Part shown: positions 35,475-43,285 of the stretch, one piece after another
Layout of the letters: each line of letters opens with the position of its first letter
Numbering within the stretch: position 1 is the stretch's first letter
Assembly (NCBI GenBank): GCA_023434365.1
Contig: JAEYSV010000029.1
Coordinates: 22,112-86,111, forward strand
Direction: 5' to 3'
Source: Bacillota bacterium
GTDB taxonomy: Bacteria > Bacillota > Clostridia > Lachnospirales > Lachnospiraceae
DNA: 64,000 nt
The notes under the pieces: generated by a model
What the model saw: the letters and a program-made list of their open reading frames with translations, nothing else
Databases searched by the model: none
Told to the model about the DNA's origin: nothing
Made by a program: the position numbers and the translations under genes

Positions 35475-36157
35475 CGCTCATTCACCTTCAATCTCTTTTC
35501 AAGCTTTTTCAAAAGAATACTTAATGAATACGTTAAAATCATATATATGATTGCCGCATCAAAATAGATCGGAAAGATAGAGTATGTTGCAGCAGCTAAC
35601 TGTCTTGCAAGCATCATTGTTTCTGTTATTGTAATTGCACTGGTTAACGAGGAGTCTTTGATTGCAAGAATAAATTGATTGCCAAGTGCTGGTACTGCAT
35701 TCTTAAATGCCTGCGGAAAGATTACATGGCGAAATGCCTGTACCTTCGTCATACCAATAGCCTTGGCTGCCTCATTTTGTCCCCTTGGTATCGCTTGAAT
35801 AGACCCTCTGAATATTTCACTGATATAAGCTCCATTATGTAACGCAAGACCAAGTACTGCTGATAAGTATCGGTCTAGATAGATTCCCATCTGAGGTAAC
35901 CCGTAAAAAATAAAAAACAATTGTAAAAGTAATGGAGTTCCTCTAATTACGCTAACATATAGATCGGCAAGTAACCCAGCCGGCCTAAATTTAGCCATTT
36001 TTAATAGATTCACAATGACACCTAGAACTGTACCAAAAATAATGGAAAATATAGATAATTCAAGTGTCATTATAATAGCGGGAACAAACTTTGGCAAATT
36101 CGTAAATGCTATGGTAAAAAACCGTATAATTCCATCGAAAAACTCGACAAATCCCAT
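35471..36157 (-). CDS. Polar amino acid ABC transporter permease
   Basis: A 228-residue HisM/GlnP-type permease with about five transmembrane segments. The N-terminal stretch VPAIIMTLELSIFSIIFGTVLG and the EAA loop GQNEAAKAIGMTKVQAFRHVIFPQAFK are typical. AAGGAG lies 6 nt before the ATG. A single permease gene implies a homodimeric channel. Specificity within the amino acid class is not decidable from the sequence. Confidence 0.92.
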   Translation of the reverse strand: MGFVEFFDGIIRFFTIAFTNLPKFVPAIIMTLELSIFSIIFGTVLGVIVNLLKMAKFRPAGLLADLYVSVIRGTPLLLQLFFIFYGLPQMGIYLDRYLSAVLGLALHNGAYISEIFRGSIQAIPRGQNEAAKAIGMTKVQAFRHVIFPQAFKNAVPALGNQFILAIKDSSLTSAITITETMMLARQLAAATYSIFPIYFDAAIIYMILTYSLSILLKKLEKRLKVNER

Positions 36158-36193
36158 ATATTTCTCCTTTTCTTGTGATTACCTCATTGCCCG

Positions 36194-36973
36194 CTATTGC
36201 TTAATAAGAATATTCGTACCGAAATATTTATTACTAATTCTCTCATAGGTACCATCTTCAATAATTGCTGCCAGAGCTTTATTCAGCTCATCCAATAACT
36301 CTTTATCATCTTTTCTTACTGCAATTGCAATGTCTTCTGGATAAAGAACTGGTCCTGTTGGCTTCAAATCATACTCTTTCGGAGCCTGTAGGCCGACAAA
36401 TCGGCTTGTTACTAGTCCATGCGTTCTACCATCTCCAGCAGCAATAAAGTTCTCAATATCACTTTCAAATTGGAGGACTTCATCTATATTCTCATACTTT
36501 TCAAGTTCCTCTTTAAAGGTAGTGCCTGTTACTACACCGACTTTTCCATCTACTAAATCCTCTAATGAATTAAGCCCTAATGAGGTAGTAGCAAAAAATT
36601 GTGCACCATCATAATAATATGGATTTGTAAAATTAACCTCCTTCAGTCTTGACTCTGTTATTGCCATACTGCCAATGATACAATCAAAACGTTTCCCGGT
36701 AAGCCCTCCAAGAATACCATCCCATACAGTTGTTATTCCTTCTGCTTTTACACCCATTTTCTCAGCAAGAGCATTGGCTATCTCGACATCAAACCCTGTC
36801 AAGGTTCCGTCTTCTTCGCTTATGTAATTAAATGGTGGATACCCTCCTGAGCACGCAAAAGTAAACGTCCCAGAATCCTTTACTCTGCTCCATGTACTAT
36901 CTGCCTTATTATCACAGCTTACAAGCTGCATAGCCATCGCTAACACTAAAAACACTACAAGTTTCCTCTTCAT
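36194..36973 (-). CDS. Amino acid-binding lipoprotein of the ABC importer
   Basis: A 259-residue SBP_bac_3 family protein. The signal peptide ends at the lipobox LVSC (Cys20). The family motifs FACSGGYPPFNYISEEDGTLTGFDVEIANALA and VWDGILGGLTGKRFDCIIGSMAITESR are present, and the ligand-binding Arg is in the latter. AAGGAGG precedes the ATG. First gene of the operon, with a promoter about 80 nt upstream and a strong hairpin in the leader. The PucR-type regulator gene lies just upstream on the same strand and may control it. Confidence 0.92.
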   Translation of the reverse strand: MKRKLVVFLVLAMAMQLVSCDNKADSTWSRVKDSGTFTFACSGGYPPFNYISEEDGTLTGFDVEIANALAEKMGVKAEGITTVWDGILGGLTGKRFDCIIGSMAITESRLKEVNFTNPYYYDGAQFFATTSLGLNSLEDLVDGKVGVVTGTTFKEELEKYENIDEVLQFESDIENFIAAGDGRTHGLVTSRFVGLQAPKEYDLKPTGPVLYPEDIAIAVRKDDKELLDELNKALAAIIEDGTYERISNKYFGTNILIKQ

Positions 36974-36997
36974 GTTTCTCCTCCTTATAATAAAAAT

Positions 36998-37033
36998 GGG
37001 TCATAATAGGGAAGTAACGCCGTATTATGACCC
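36998..37033 (-). promoter_or_regulatory. Perfect 11-bp inverted repeat in the amino acid ABC leader
   Basis: GGGTCATAATA (36998-37008) and TATTATGACCC (37023-37033) flank a 14-nt loop. The element sits between the promoter and the AAGGAGG, with a short T-rich stretch (ATTTTTATT) after it on the minus strand. It could be a repressor/activator operator in the leader or an attenuator-like terminator. It lacks the architecture of a known riboswitch. Confidence 0.6.
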
Positions 37034-37050
37034 CGTTGCTAGATATGGCA

Positions 37051-37078
37051 ATTATAACATTGCATTTTTTTGTTTCAA
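37051..37078 (-). promoter_or_regulatory. Sigma-A promoter of the amino acid ABC operon
   Basis: Minus strand TTGAAA (37078-37073), 16-nt spacer, perfect TATAAT (37056-37051), with the inverted repeat beginning about 18 nt downstream of the -10. It lies between the pucR-like stop and the binding-protein gene. Confidence 0.65.
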
Positions 37079-37119
37079 TCCAATTTTGCCCAAAATATTT
37101 TGTGCAAACTTACAAAACA

Positions 37120-38280
37120 CTATAGCAGTTTTCCAATTTTTAAAGCTAGCATAATCCGAAAACGGTCCTCCATCTGCTTCATATCGCAGTTAATTAACTT
37201 ATGAATCTGTTTTAATTTATAGTTGATCGTATTACGGTGAACATACATATCCTCTGCAAGTTTCTTAATATTCCCATTATATTCAATATAATCAATTAAT
37301 AACTTCACATAGCCAGCATTCGTGGTCTGGTCAATTTTTTCAAGAGTACCAATTGTTTCCTGATAAAGATCCCTTAATACCTCTGTTTGTTCAATCAGCA
37401 ACAATATTTTATAGATATCCATTCTATGATAAAAAACAATTGATTCATCTGTTTTCTTAGCCAAATTCAGGCTATGACCTGCACAGGTGTAACTGTCCGT
37501 TAAGTCATAGATACAATTCACGATTTTCCCCACTCCCATATTAATATGAAAGCAGTACTGTCTTGCGCTTAATTCCTGGTGTATTTTTTCAGCAATTTGG
37601 ATTAACTGCTCTTTACTTATCTCACTTAGAACAGCAACAATCTGACCATTACGATTAAAAACAATATGCTTTACGTCCATCCAATTCATTAGCATCTTGA
37701 TACTATTCCTACTAATCTGCAGATAATTATTGCGATTCATATTATTATCCATATCGAGCACCATGATTAATGCACAGTAGCTCGCACCAATATCAAACCC
37801 GTATCCTGATAGCTCCACTTGATAACTAGCAATATCTGCAGAATCAAATAAAATATCTTTGAATATGGATGCTGCATTGGATTCGTTTTGCCTATCTTCA
37901 ATAATCTGACTACAATAATTTTTCGTTACATCAATAATCTGGACTTCCCATGGAATTGTAAACAGAGGAAACGCATGATCATCACAAAATTGGATTACCA
38001 CTTCAGGAATCTCCTGAATATATGGACCTATATTAATTGCTAACGCACTTACATGATACTCGTATAACCCTTTTACAAATTCTAACAGAAATTCACTATT
38101 CTGGTATACAATTCCTGTGGTAAACACAAACTCGTTACCACGAACATACCCTTTTACTACAACATTTTCTAGTATATGTACCCAGCTGATTATATTTTTT
38201 AATCCTTCTTTTCCGGCAACCAGCTTCATTTTATACTGTTCCATTGAACCTTTATATACCTTTTCTACCTGTATCGCCAT
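37120..38280 (-). CDS. PucR-family transcriptional regulator
   Basis: A 386-residue regulator with an N-terminal PucR domain (about 1-125: KNIISWVHILEN, ALAINIGPYIQEIPEVVIQFC), a GGDEF-like non-catalytic middle (about 160-270) and a C-terminal HTH_30 (YNGNIKKLAEDMYVHRNTINYKLKQI). The ATG at 38280 has GAGGG 6 nt upstream; a five-codon longer frame lacks an RBS. PucR proteins in Bacillus control purine catabolism; others respond to amino acids or polyamines. Its position before an amino acid ABC operon suggests it regulates that operon. An inverted repeat (38336-38378) precedes it. Confidence 0.85.
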   Translation of the reverse strand: MAIQVEKVYKGSMEQYKMKLVAGKEGLKNIISWVHILENVVVKGYVRGNEFVFTTGIVYQNSEFLLEFVKGLYEYHVSALAINIGPYIQEIPEVVIQFCDDHAFPLFTIPWEVQIIDVTKNYCSQIIEDRQNESNAASIFKDILFDSADIASYQVELSGYGFDIGASYCALIMVLDMDNNMNRNNYLQISRNSIKMLMNWMDVKHIVFNRNGQIVAVLSEISKEQLIQIAEKIHQELSARQYCFHINMGVGKIVNCIYDLTDSYTCAGHSLNLAKKTDESIVFYHRMDIYKILLLIEQTEVLRDLYQETIGTLEKIDQTTNAGYVKLLIDYIEYNGNIKKLAEDMYVHRNTINYKLKQIHKLINCDMKQMEDRFRIMLALKIGKLL

Positions 38281-38335
38281 TCTTATCCCTCTCAATCCTT
38301 TTAAAGTACACTACTATACCACACAGGCTTATCGT

Positions 38336-38378
38336 AAAAAGTCAGAAAAAACATTGTTTATGTTCTTTCTGACTTTTT
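38336..38378. terminator. Terminator-like hairpin upstream of pucR
   Basis: AAAAAGTCAGAAA (38336-38348) and TTTCTGACTTTTT (38366-38378) form a 13-bp stem with A/T tails on both sides. It lies in the gap (38281-38627) between divergent genes, so it is either an attenuator in the pucR leader or an operator. Nothing else but a possible promoter was seen in that gap. Confidence 0.5.
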
Positions 38379-38515
38379 CTTTCTCAAGTACGTTTACTGA
38401 GATTAATTATAGCGTTGTTGGAATTGTAAAACAAGGTATTTTTTGGAAAAATCAAGACTTCAGACTCTGAGAAGTACTTTTTAGATAAATATACTCTAGT
38501 GTCCTTCGTTATTCA

Positions 38516-38544
38516 TTTACAAATATATGAAAATATATTAAAAT
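38516..38544 (+). promoter_or_regulatory. Promoter of the zinc-ribbon gene cluster
   Basis: TTTACA (38516-38521), 17 nt, TAAAAT (38539-38544): five of six consensus bases at each hexamer, about 80 nt before the first zinc-ribbon gene. The local AT content makes a chance match possible. Confidence 0.45.
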
Positions 38545-38627
38545 AATAATTGTAAAAATATGTAAATATTATCACAGTACCAATTGCTATTCAACTGACT
38601 TGCTATTTTTTGAAAGGAGGAATAAGT

Positions 38628-39098
38628 ATGGCTAATGATTTATTTGGTGGATTAGGTGGTTTTATGAAAGGTTTCTCAAACTTCATGCCACAAGATGATC
38701 CAGATGTAAAACTTTTAAACACTCAATCCCAATTAAACCAACTACAACAAGAAGAAACAATGCTGTATGCAGAAATAGGACGACAAGCTTTTACGCAAAT
38801 GAGTGGGCAATTTCCAGAACAAGAAGCAAGGTTAACCCTAGTGAAGGCCAATATTGCTGATGCACAAGCAAAGTTGAATGCCGCCCAAGAAGAAAAAAAG
38901 CGTAAAGAACAAGAGCAGAGACGAATCGATGAACAATGTACTTGCCCAGAATGTGGTCATCGTAATGCAGAGGGGATAAAATTCTGTCAAGAATGTGGAG
39001 CCAAACTTGGGATTATCTCAGCTTGTCCCGCGTGCGGCGCAAAATTAGTCCCTGGGGTACGATTCTGCGGTGAATGTGGCGCGAGACTGGAGGGCTAA
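38628..39098 (+). CDS. Coiled-coil protein with C-terminal double zinc ribbon
   Basis: A 156-residue protein, no signal peptide. Residues about 28-105 are Gln/Glu-rich and helical (coiled coil: LNTQSQLNQLQQEETMLYAEI, then KKRKEQEQRRIDEQ). The C terminus has two CxxC...CxxC zinc ribbons: CTCPECG...FCQECG and ACPACG...FCGECG. The first 22 residues are Gly/Phe-rich (DLFGGLGGFMKGFSNF). AAAGGAGG lies 7 nt before the ATG at 38628, which is preferred to an upstream TTG frame. First of three consecutive zinc-ribbon genes. No function known; zinc ribbons often mediate protein-protein or nucleic acid contacts. Confidence 0.75.
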   Translation: MANDLFGGLGGFMKGFSNFMPQDDPDVKLLNTQSQLNQLQQEETMLYAEIGRQAFTQMSGQFPEQEARLTLVKANIADAQAKLNAAQEEKKRKEQEQRRIDEQCTCPECGHRNAEGIKFCQECGAKLGIISACPACGAKLVPGVRFCGECGARLEG

Positions 39099-39099
39099 G

Positions 39100-39438
39100 A
39101 TGGCTTTTTATAAGCAACCCTGTATTCACTGTGGTACATATATTGATCGAGATACACGCTTTTGTCCCTCATGTCAAAGTAGCAGTCCCTTTGGATATCA
39201 TTGCCCAACATGCCGTAAGCAGGTCCTAAAAGGTCAGCCAATTTGCTCTGACTGTGGGCGCCCTTTATATGTGAGCTGTCCTGCCTGTGGCAACCCGACC
39301 TTTGTTCAAGACAGATGCGAGGTTTGTGGCTCATCATTAATGGTACTGTGTCAGAACCCTCGTTGTGGCGAGGCTCAATTTTTCCAAAACACGAAATGCA
39401 CGGCTTGTGGCAAAAAAATCAAACCATACAAGAAATGA
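39100..39438 (+). CDS. Small multi-zinc-ribbon protein
   Basis: A 112-residue protein made almost entirely of zinc-ribbon knuckles: CIHCG...FCPSC, CPTC...ICSDCG, CPACG...CEVCG and CQNPRCG...CTACG, about four treble-clef ribbons. GGAGG is 6 nt before the ATG, and the preceding stop is only 1 nt away, so it is translationally linked to the first gene. No enzymatic domain. It ends in a basic tail, KKIKPYKK. Not recognised as a named family beyond the DZR/zinc-ribbon fold. Confidence 0.72.
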   Translation: MAFYKQPCIHCGTYIDRDTRFCPSCQSSSPFGYHCPTCRKQVLKGQPICSDCGRPLYVSCPACGNPTFVQDRCEVCGSSLMVLCQNPRCGEAQFFQNTKCTACGKKIKPYKK

Positions 39439-39449
39439 GGTGTTAATCT

Positions 39450-40217
39450 ATGCTTTACTCTTTTACTCGTAATTACGAAGATAATTCCACTGAGGCAGGG
39501 TTTCAGTTTACTTTTTACTGTGATCATTGCCAGGATGGATTTAAAAGTAGCTTTATTCAGTCTGAAACTTATAAAAAAGGGAAAGGAATACGAGGCATTG
39601 CTCAAGGCGCCAGTGTACTAGGGCATTTTTTTGGAGGTAGACTTAGTAGTGTCGGTTATTCGATAGAACGAGGCGGAGATGTTCTGTCTGAGCGTTTTGA
39701 GGGAATGAGTCCAGAATGGCAAAAGGAACATGAAAAAGCTTTTGAGCAAGCAAAAAACGAAGCGCAACAACATTTTCATCGCTGCCATGGCTGCACAAAT
39801 TGGGTATGTGATTCATGTTTTAACGAAGAAGAAGGATTATGTACAGAATGTGCTCCACGGCAAGAAATCTCTGTAGCAAAGGCTCGCGCTGATGCCATAA
39901 AACGCAATATCTCAGAAGCAGCTGATACAGCAACACTCTGGAAGGGTCAATTAGAAAGTAAGACGACAGTCTGTCCAGTCTGTGGCAAACCTGCAGGCAA
40001 CGGCAAGTTCTGCAATAATTGTGGTGCTAATATGGAACTTGCAGTATGTTCCAAATGTGGAGCAAAAAATGCACAGGGAGTACGTTTCTGTAACCAGTGT
40101 GGTGCACCAATGGGCATGTCAGCTGTAAGTGTTCCTACAATAAGTAAATGCCCTGCTTGTGGCAAAGAAAATCCTCCAGGCACAAAGTTCTGTGGCGATT
40201 GTGGATGCAAGTTATAA
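39450..40217 (+). CDS. Zinc-ribbon protein with TFIIB-like and double zinc-ribbon modules
   Basis: A 255-residue protein, third in the run, 11 nt after the previous gene, with GAGG 9 nt before the ATG. The N-terminal segment (FQFTFYCDHCQDGFKSSF) holds one CxxC; a Gly-rich helix region follows (GIRGIAQGASVLGHFFGG). A cysteine-rich middle has RCHGCTNWVCDSCF...LCTECAP. The C terminus has three zinc ribbons (VCPVCGKPAGNGKFCNNCG, VCSKCGAKNAQGVRFCNQCG, KCPACGKENPPGTKFCGDCG). No signal peptide. Relationship to the two preceding proteins and the downstream lipoprotein suggests a joint function, which is unknown. Confidence 0.72.
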   Translation: MLYSFTRNYEDNSTEAGFQFTFYCDHCQDGFKSSFIQSETYKKGKGIRGIAQGASVLGHFFGGRLSSVGYSIERGGDVLSERFEGMSPEWQKEHEKAFEQAKNEAQQHFHRCHGCTNWVCDSCFNEEEGLCTECAPRQEISVAKARADAIKRNISEAADTATLWKGQLESKTTVCPVCGKPAGNGKFCNNCGANMELAVCSKCGAKNAQGVRFCNQCGAPMGMSAVSVPTISKCPACGKENPPGTKFCGDCGCKL

Positions 40218-40246
40218 ATAAAATAATATTTATTTTGAGGAACTAT

Positions 40247-40858
40247 ATGAAAAGAATACTAGTAATTATGATAATCTTAGTTTTGGCGACCTGCCTATCC
40301 TCTTGTAATCAAGAGAATTCAAGTACAGATACAACGCCAGCCATTTCCTCTTCTCCAGGCTTAAATACAACCAAGCCAGCGAAAGAAACTGAATCAGTGC
40401 CTGTACAAACTGAATCAGTGCCTGTACAAACAGAAAGCTCACAAGAGAAGGATATACACATAGAAGTTACCCCTCCTGAAGGTTGGGAACCAGTGGAAGG
40501 CTCCGTCTTGCCTGTTCAATACATGAAAAACACCTCAAGCCTTATGGTCAAAGAAGAGCCTTATGCTAGTAACACCTTAGATGAGGTCGTATCCGAATCA
40601 CTAGAAATATTCAAAAATGCATTTGATAATGTCACTGTACTTGGGGATTCAGAATCAATTAAGGTGGATGGATATGACGCCAAAAAAGTAACCTTTACTT
40701 GCGGAGTTTCGGGTTTATCCATGAAATATCTCTATGTCTACGTTATCGTGGAAGATAAAACCTATGTAATAACATTTGGTGATATCAGTGATAGCTTTGA
40801 TACTCTCGCCGCTGATTATGAAGCCATACTAAACAATATCAAATTTAATGTTAATTAA
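40247..40858 (+). CDS. Lipoprotein with PsbP/DcrB-like domain
   Basis: A 203-residue lipoprotein: a signal peptide ends at the lipobox LSSC, giving a lipidated Cys about residue 18. A Ser/Thr/Pro-rich linker contains a perfect 21-bp tandem duplication (40388-40429) encoding ESVPVQT twice. The folded part (about 70-203: HIEVTPPEGWEPVEGSVLPVQYMKN through DTLAADYEAILNNIKF) looks like the PsbP/DcrB/YczI fold seen in many surface lipoproteins. TTGAGGA lies before the ATG at 40247. It follows the zinc-ribbon genes by 29 nt and ends the unit before a terminator. Confidence 0.75.
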   Translation: MKRILVIMIILVLATCLSSCNQENSSTDTTPAISSSPGLNTTKPAKETESVPVQTESVPVQTESSQEKDIHIEVTPPEGWEPVEGSVLPVQYMKNTSSLMVKEEPYASNTLDEVVSESLEIFKNAFDNVTVLGDSESIKVDGYDAKKVTFTCGVSGLSMKYLYVYVIVEDKTYVITFGDISDSFDTLAADYEAILNNIKFNVN

Positions 40859-40910
40859 GGCCCATTATTACTGATATTCGATATCAATTCTTGACATATT
40901 TAGAACAATA

Positions 40911-40957
40911 AAGGGACTGTTTGGTTACAAGAATTCTTCTGTAACAGAGCAGTCCCT
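40911..40957 (+). terminator. Terminator of the zinc-ribbon/lipoprotein unit
   Basis: AGGGACTG (40912-40919) pairs with CAGTCCCT (40950-40957), with an inner GTTACA/TGTAAC stem around a GAATTC loop, followed by ATTTGT. It lies 55 nt after the lipoprotein stop. Confidence 0.75.
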
Positions 40958-41048
40958 ATTTGTATGTAAACGAGGTGTTTTAGAAATGATCAAATCAGAA
41001 TCATAACAAGATTTCTATCATATATTAATACAAAAAACAGGATGAATA

Positions 41049-42338
41049 ATGAATAAAAATTATAATAGAAACAACCAACTATTTCGTAGGAATATATCCC
41101 TAGCTCAAGTTGGTAATCAGAATTTTGGAAGGTTACAAGTTCGTTGCGTAACCAGAGGTTTTACCCCTATTGAGAATGCCGTTGTGCAAATCTCTACCAC
41201 AGCACAACCAGATAATATTATAGAAGAATTTACTAGTAATGTTTCTGGCCTAACTGAAGAAATTGCACTACCGGCTCCAGCAGTTGATTATAGCTTAGAT
41301 CCTGAAGCTACGAATCAACCTTACTCAGAATATATCGTGAAGGTTAGTGCACCTAATTTGTTACCGGTTACTGTTGCAAACGTAGAAATATTCCCAAATG
41401 TTACAGCACTACAGGATACTGTATTATATACCGAGGGAACTCAAGATACTGGAAATGTATTCGTGATTCCACCACATACCTTATATGGAGATTATCCTCC
41501 TAAGATAGACGAACCTGAGATAAAACCTCCATCAGAAACCGGTGCCATTGTACTTGATAAAGTAGTGATTCCAGAATTTATCGTAGTTCATGACGGGCCA
41601 CCCTCCGATTCTGGCGCCAAAAATTATTATGTAAGATTCCGGGACTATATTAAGAATGTTGCTTCTAGCGAGATCTATTCGACCTGGCCCGAATCAACCA
41701 TTCAGGCCAATATATTAGCAATTATATCTTTTACGCTAAACCGTGTTTTTACAGAGTGGTATCGAAGTAAGGGTTATAATTTTACTATTACTTCATCTAC
41801 TGCCTTTGACCACAAATGGATAGAGGGTAGAAATATATATGCCAATATAGGGTTAGCTGTTGATGAATTATTTACCAATTATCTCTCACGACCTAATGTA
41901 ATTCAGCCAATTTTAACGCAGTATTGTGACGGAAAGAAGGTGCAATGCCCTAATTGGATGACACAGTGGGGCTCCAAAGATTTGGGAGATAGAGGATTTA
42001 GCGCAATTCAAATATTACGAAACTTTTATGGTTCCTCCATCTATCTCAATACCGCCAATGAAGTTGCTGGAGTACCGGTATCCTGGCCTGGTGCCTCCTT
42101 GCAGATGGGTTCTTCTGGTGCAGCAGTAAGAACCATACAAGAACAGTTGAATCGAATAGCAGACGCTTATTCACTTATTCCAAAACAAGCAGTTGATGAA
42201 CGATATGGAGACAAAACTTCGGATGCAGTAAAGACTTTTCAGCAAATCTTTAATTTGCCCCAAACTGGTGTTGTAGATTTGAAAACATGGTATAAAATAT
42301 CTGGGATATATGTAGCAGTCACAAGAATTGGTGAGTAA
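41049..42338 (+). CDS. sleC: Spore cortex-lytic enzyme SleC-like
   Basis: A 429-residue protein resembling SleC, the germination-specific lytic transglycosylase of Clostridium spores, made as an inactive pro-form and cleaved by Csp proteases. The N-terminal pro-region (to about residue 165) is followed by the SleC catalytic/SpoIID-like region: PEFIVVHDGPPSDSGAKNYY, RFRDYIKNVASSEIYSTWPE and NILAIISFTLNRVFTEWYR. A C-terminal peptidoglycan-binding domain (LQMGSSGAAVRTIQEQLNRI...DKTSDAVKTFQQIFNLPQTGVVD) follows. No secretion signal, as expected for mother-cell or forespore assembly. AGGAT is 5 nt before the ATG. A Csp-like protease gene at 13735 could activate it. Confidence 0.88.
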   Translation: MNKNYNRNNQLFRRNISLAQVGNQNFGRLQVRCVTRGFTPIENAVVQISTTAQPDNIIEEFTSNVSGLTEEIALPAPAVDYSLDPEATNQPYSEYIVKVSAPNLLPVTVANVEIFPNVTALQDTVLYTEGTQDTGNVFVIPPHTLYGDYPPKIDEPEIKPPSETGAIVLDKVVIPEFIVVHDGPPSDSGAKNYYVRFRDYIKNVASSEIYSTWPESTIQANILAIISFTLNRVFTEWYRSKGYNFTITSSTAFDHKWIEGRNIYANIGLAVDELFTNYLSRPNVIQPILTQYCDGKKVQCPNWMTQWGSKDLGDRGFSAIQILRNFYGSSIYLNTANEVAGVPVSWPGASLQMGSSGAAVRTIQEQLNRIADAYSLIPKQAVDERYGDKTSDAVKTFQQIFNLPQTGVVDLKTWYKISGIYVAVTRIGE

Positions 42339-42360
42339 GGCATGAAATGTAATGAAGTCA

Positions 42361-42397
42361 TTGGTGCTAAGACAATATATATGGAGCTTAGCACCAA
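42361..42397 (+). terminator. Terminator of sleC
   Basis: TTGGTGCTAAG (42361-42371) pairs perfectly with CTTAGCACCAA (42387-42397). It starts 22 nt after the sleC stop. A second hairpin (ATTGGAT/ATCCAAT, about 42411-42436) beside it faces the convergent gene. Confidence 0.75.
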
Positions 42398-42449
42398 AAT
42401 GTTCTTCGTATTGGATAAATCCACTGTAATCCAATATAGTAAACAATTA

Positions 42450-43145
42450 CTACTGCAGATATTCTAAGAATTCTCTTAACGATTCATTTTTTTCTATCGC
42501 TTTAGTTAACCTATCATTTACTTCCTTGATTACTTCCTTCATTTCTTCTGACTCAGAAACTTGATTAATATACGCATTCAACTCTTCCTCGTTTTTGGAA
42601 CTCTTAATCACCAACTTATTATCATCGCCTCTTACTATTGTTAAAACACTCATTCCCGGTACCGTAGCTTCAATATGTTTAATCTTAATCTCATATGTTG
42701 TAAATACAATATATGAATCCTCGGTTAGACCAGGTTTAATAAAGTTATTAAGCTTCTCATAACTTTGAATAATGTCTTTTTTTCTATTAAATAATTCCTC
42801 TTTATATGTTAGATCCTCAGGTTTGCCTGCGCTAAAAATACTAGCGTTAAACTCCTTGGTCACATCATAATATTCCTTCACCAACGGTCCTATTTGTGTC
42901 TCCAGACTTTGGTATACTTCAAGTGTTTCCTCTTTCGCTTTTGTTTCCTCTTTCGCTTTTGGATCATCAGAGGTACTTACGGCGTTTATCGTGTCTGGTG
43001 TTACAAATGGGCTCTCATCCATATTTTTATAAGCCTCCATCGTCTGGATATTTGAGTCATTACTCTGTTGACCGATGTAAACTAATAGAATCAATAAAAA
43101 AGCAATGCTGCTTAGCCCAATATAAAATGTTCTTTTCTTCGTCAT
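42450..43145 (-). CDS. Membrane-anchored protein of unknown function
   Basis: A 231-residue protein with one N-terminal transmembrane helix (about 5-24, RTFYIGLSSIAFLLILLVYI) and the rest outside the membrane. Acidic/Lys-rich linker with a doubled KAKEET, then an alpha-helical region (EVYQSLETQIGPLVKEYYDVTKEF) and a mixed domain ending in coiled coil (SEEMKEVIKEVNDRLTKAIEK). The ATG at 43145 has AAAGGA 5 nt upstream. It is 140 nt downstream of the NlpC/P60 gene on the same strand with a hairpin between. No family recognised. Confidence 0.65.
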   Translation of the reverse strand: MTKKRTFYIGLSSIAFLLILLVYIGQQSNDSNIQTMEAYKNMDESPFVTPDTINAVSTSDDPKAKEETKAKEETLEVYQSLETQIGPLVKEYYDVTKEFNASIFSAGKPEDLTYKEELFNRKKDIIQSYEKLNNFIKPGLTEDSYIVFTTYEIKIKHIEATVPGMSVLTIVRGDDNKLVIKSSKNEEELNAYINQVSESEEMKEVIKEVNDRLTKAIEKNESLREFLEYLQ

Positions 43146-43247
43146 ATTATTCCTTTCTTCGTCTAATTGTTTTAAGTTGCAGCTCATAACCTCAAAGAGT
43201 TTCGCTTGCTAAGCAATTTCCTCGTATGATATGTAATAAGCAAGTCC

Positions 43248-43272
43248 ATACCCCACTTAACAAGTGAGGTAT
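43248..43272 (-). terminator. Hairpin between NlpC/P60 gene and downstream gene
   Basis: ATACCCCACTT (43248-43258) pairs with AAGTGAGGTAT (43262-43272), one mismatch and a 3-nt loop. It lies 14 nt after the NlpC/P60 stop on the minus strand; no long T-tract follows, so termination may be partial. Confidence 0.5.
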
Positions 43273-43285
43273 TTCCTCGCTATGA

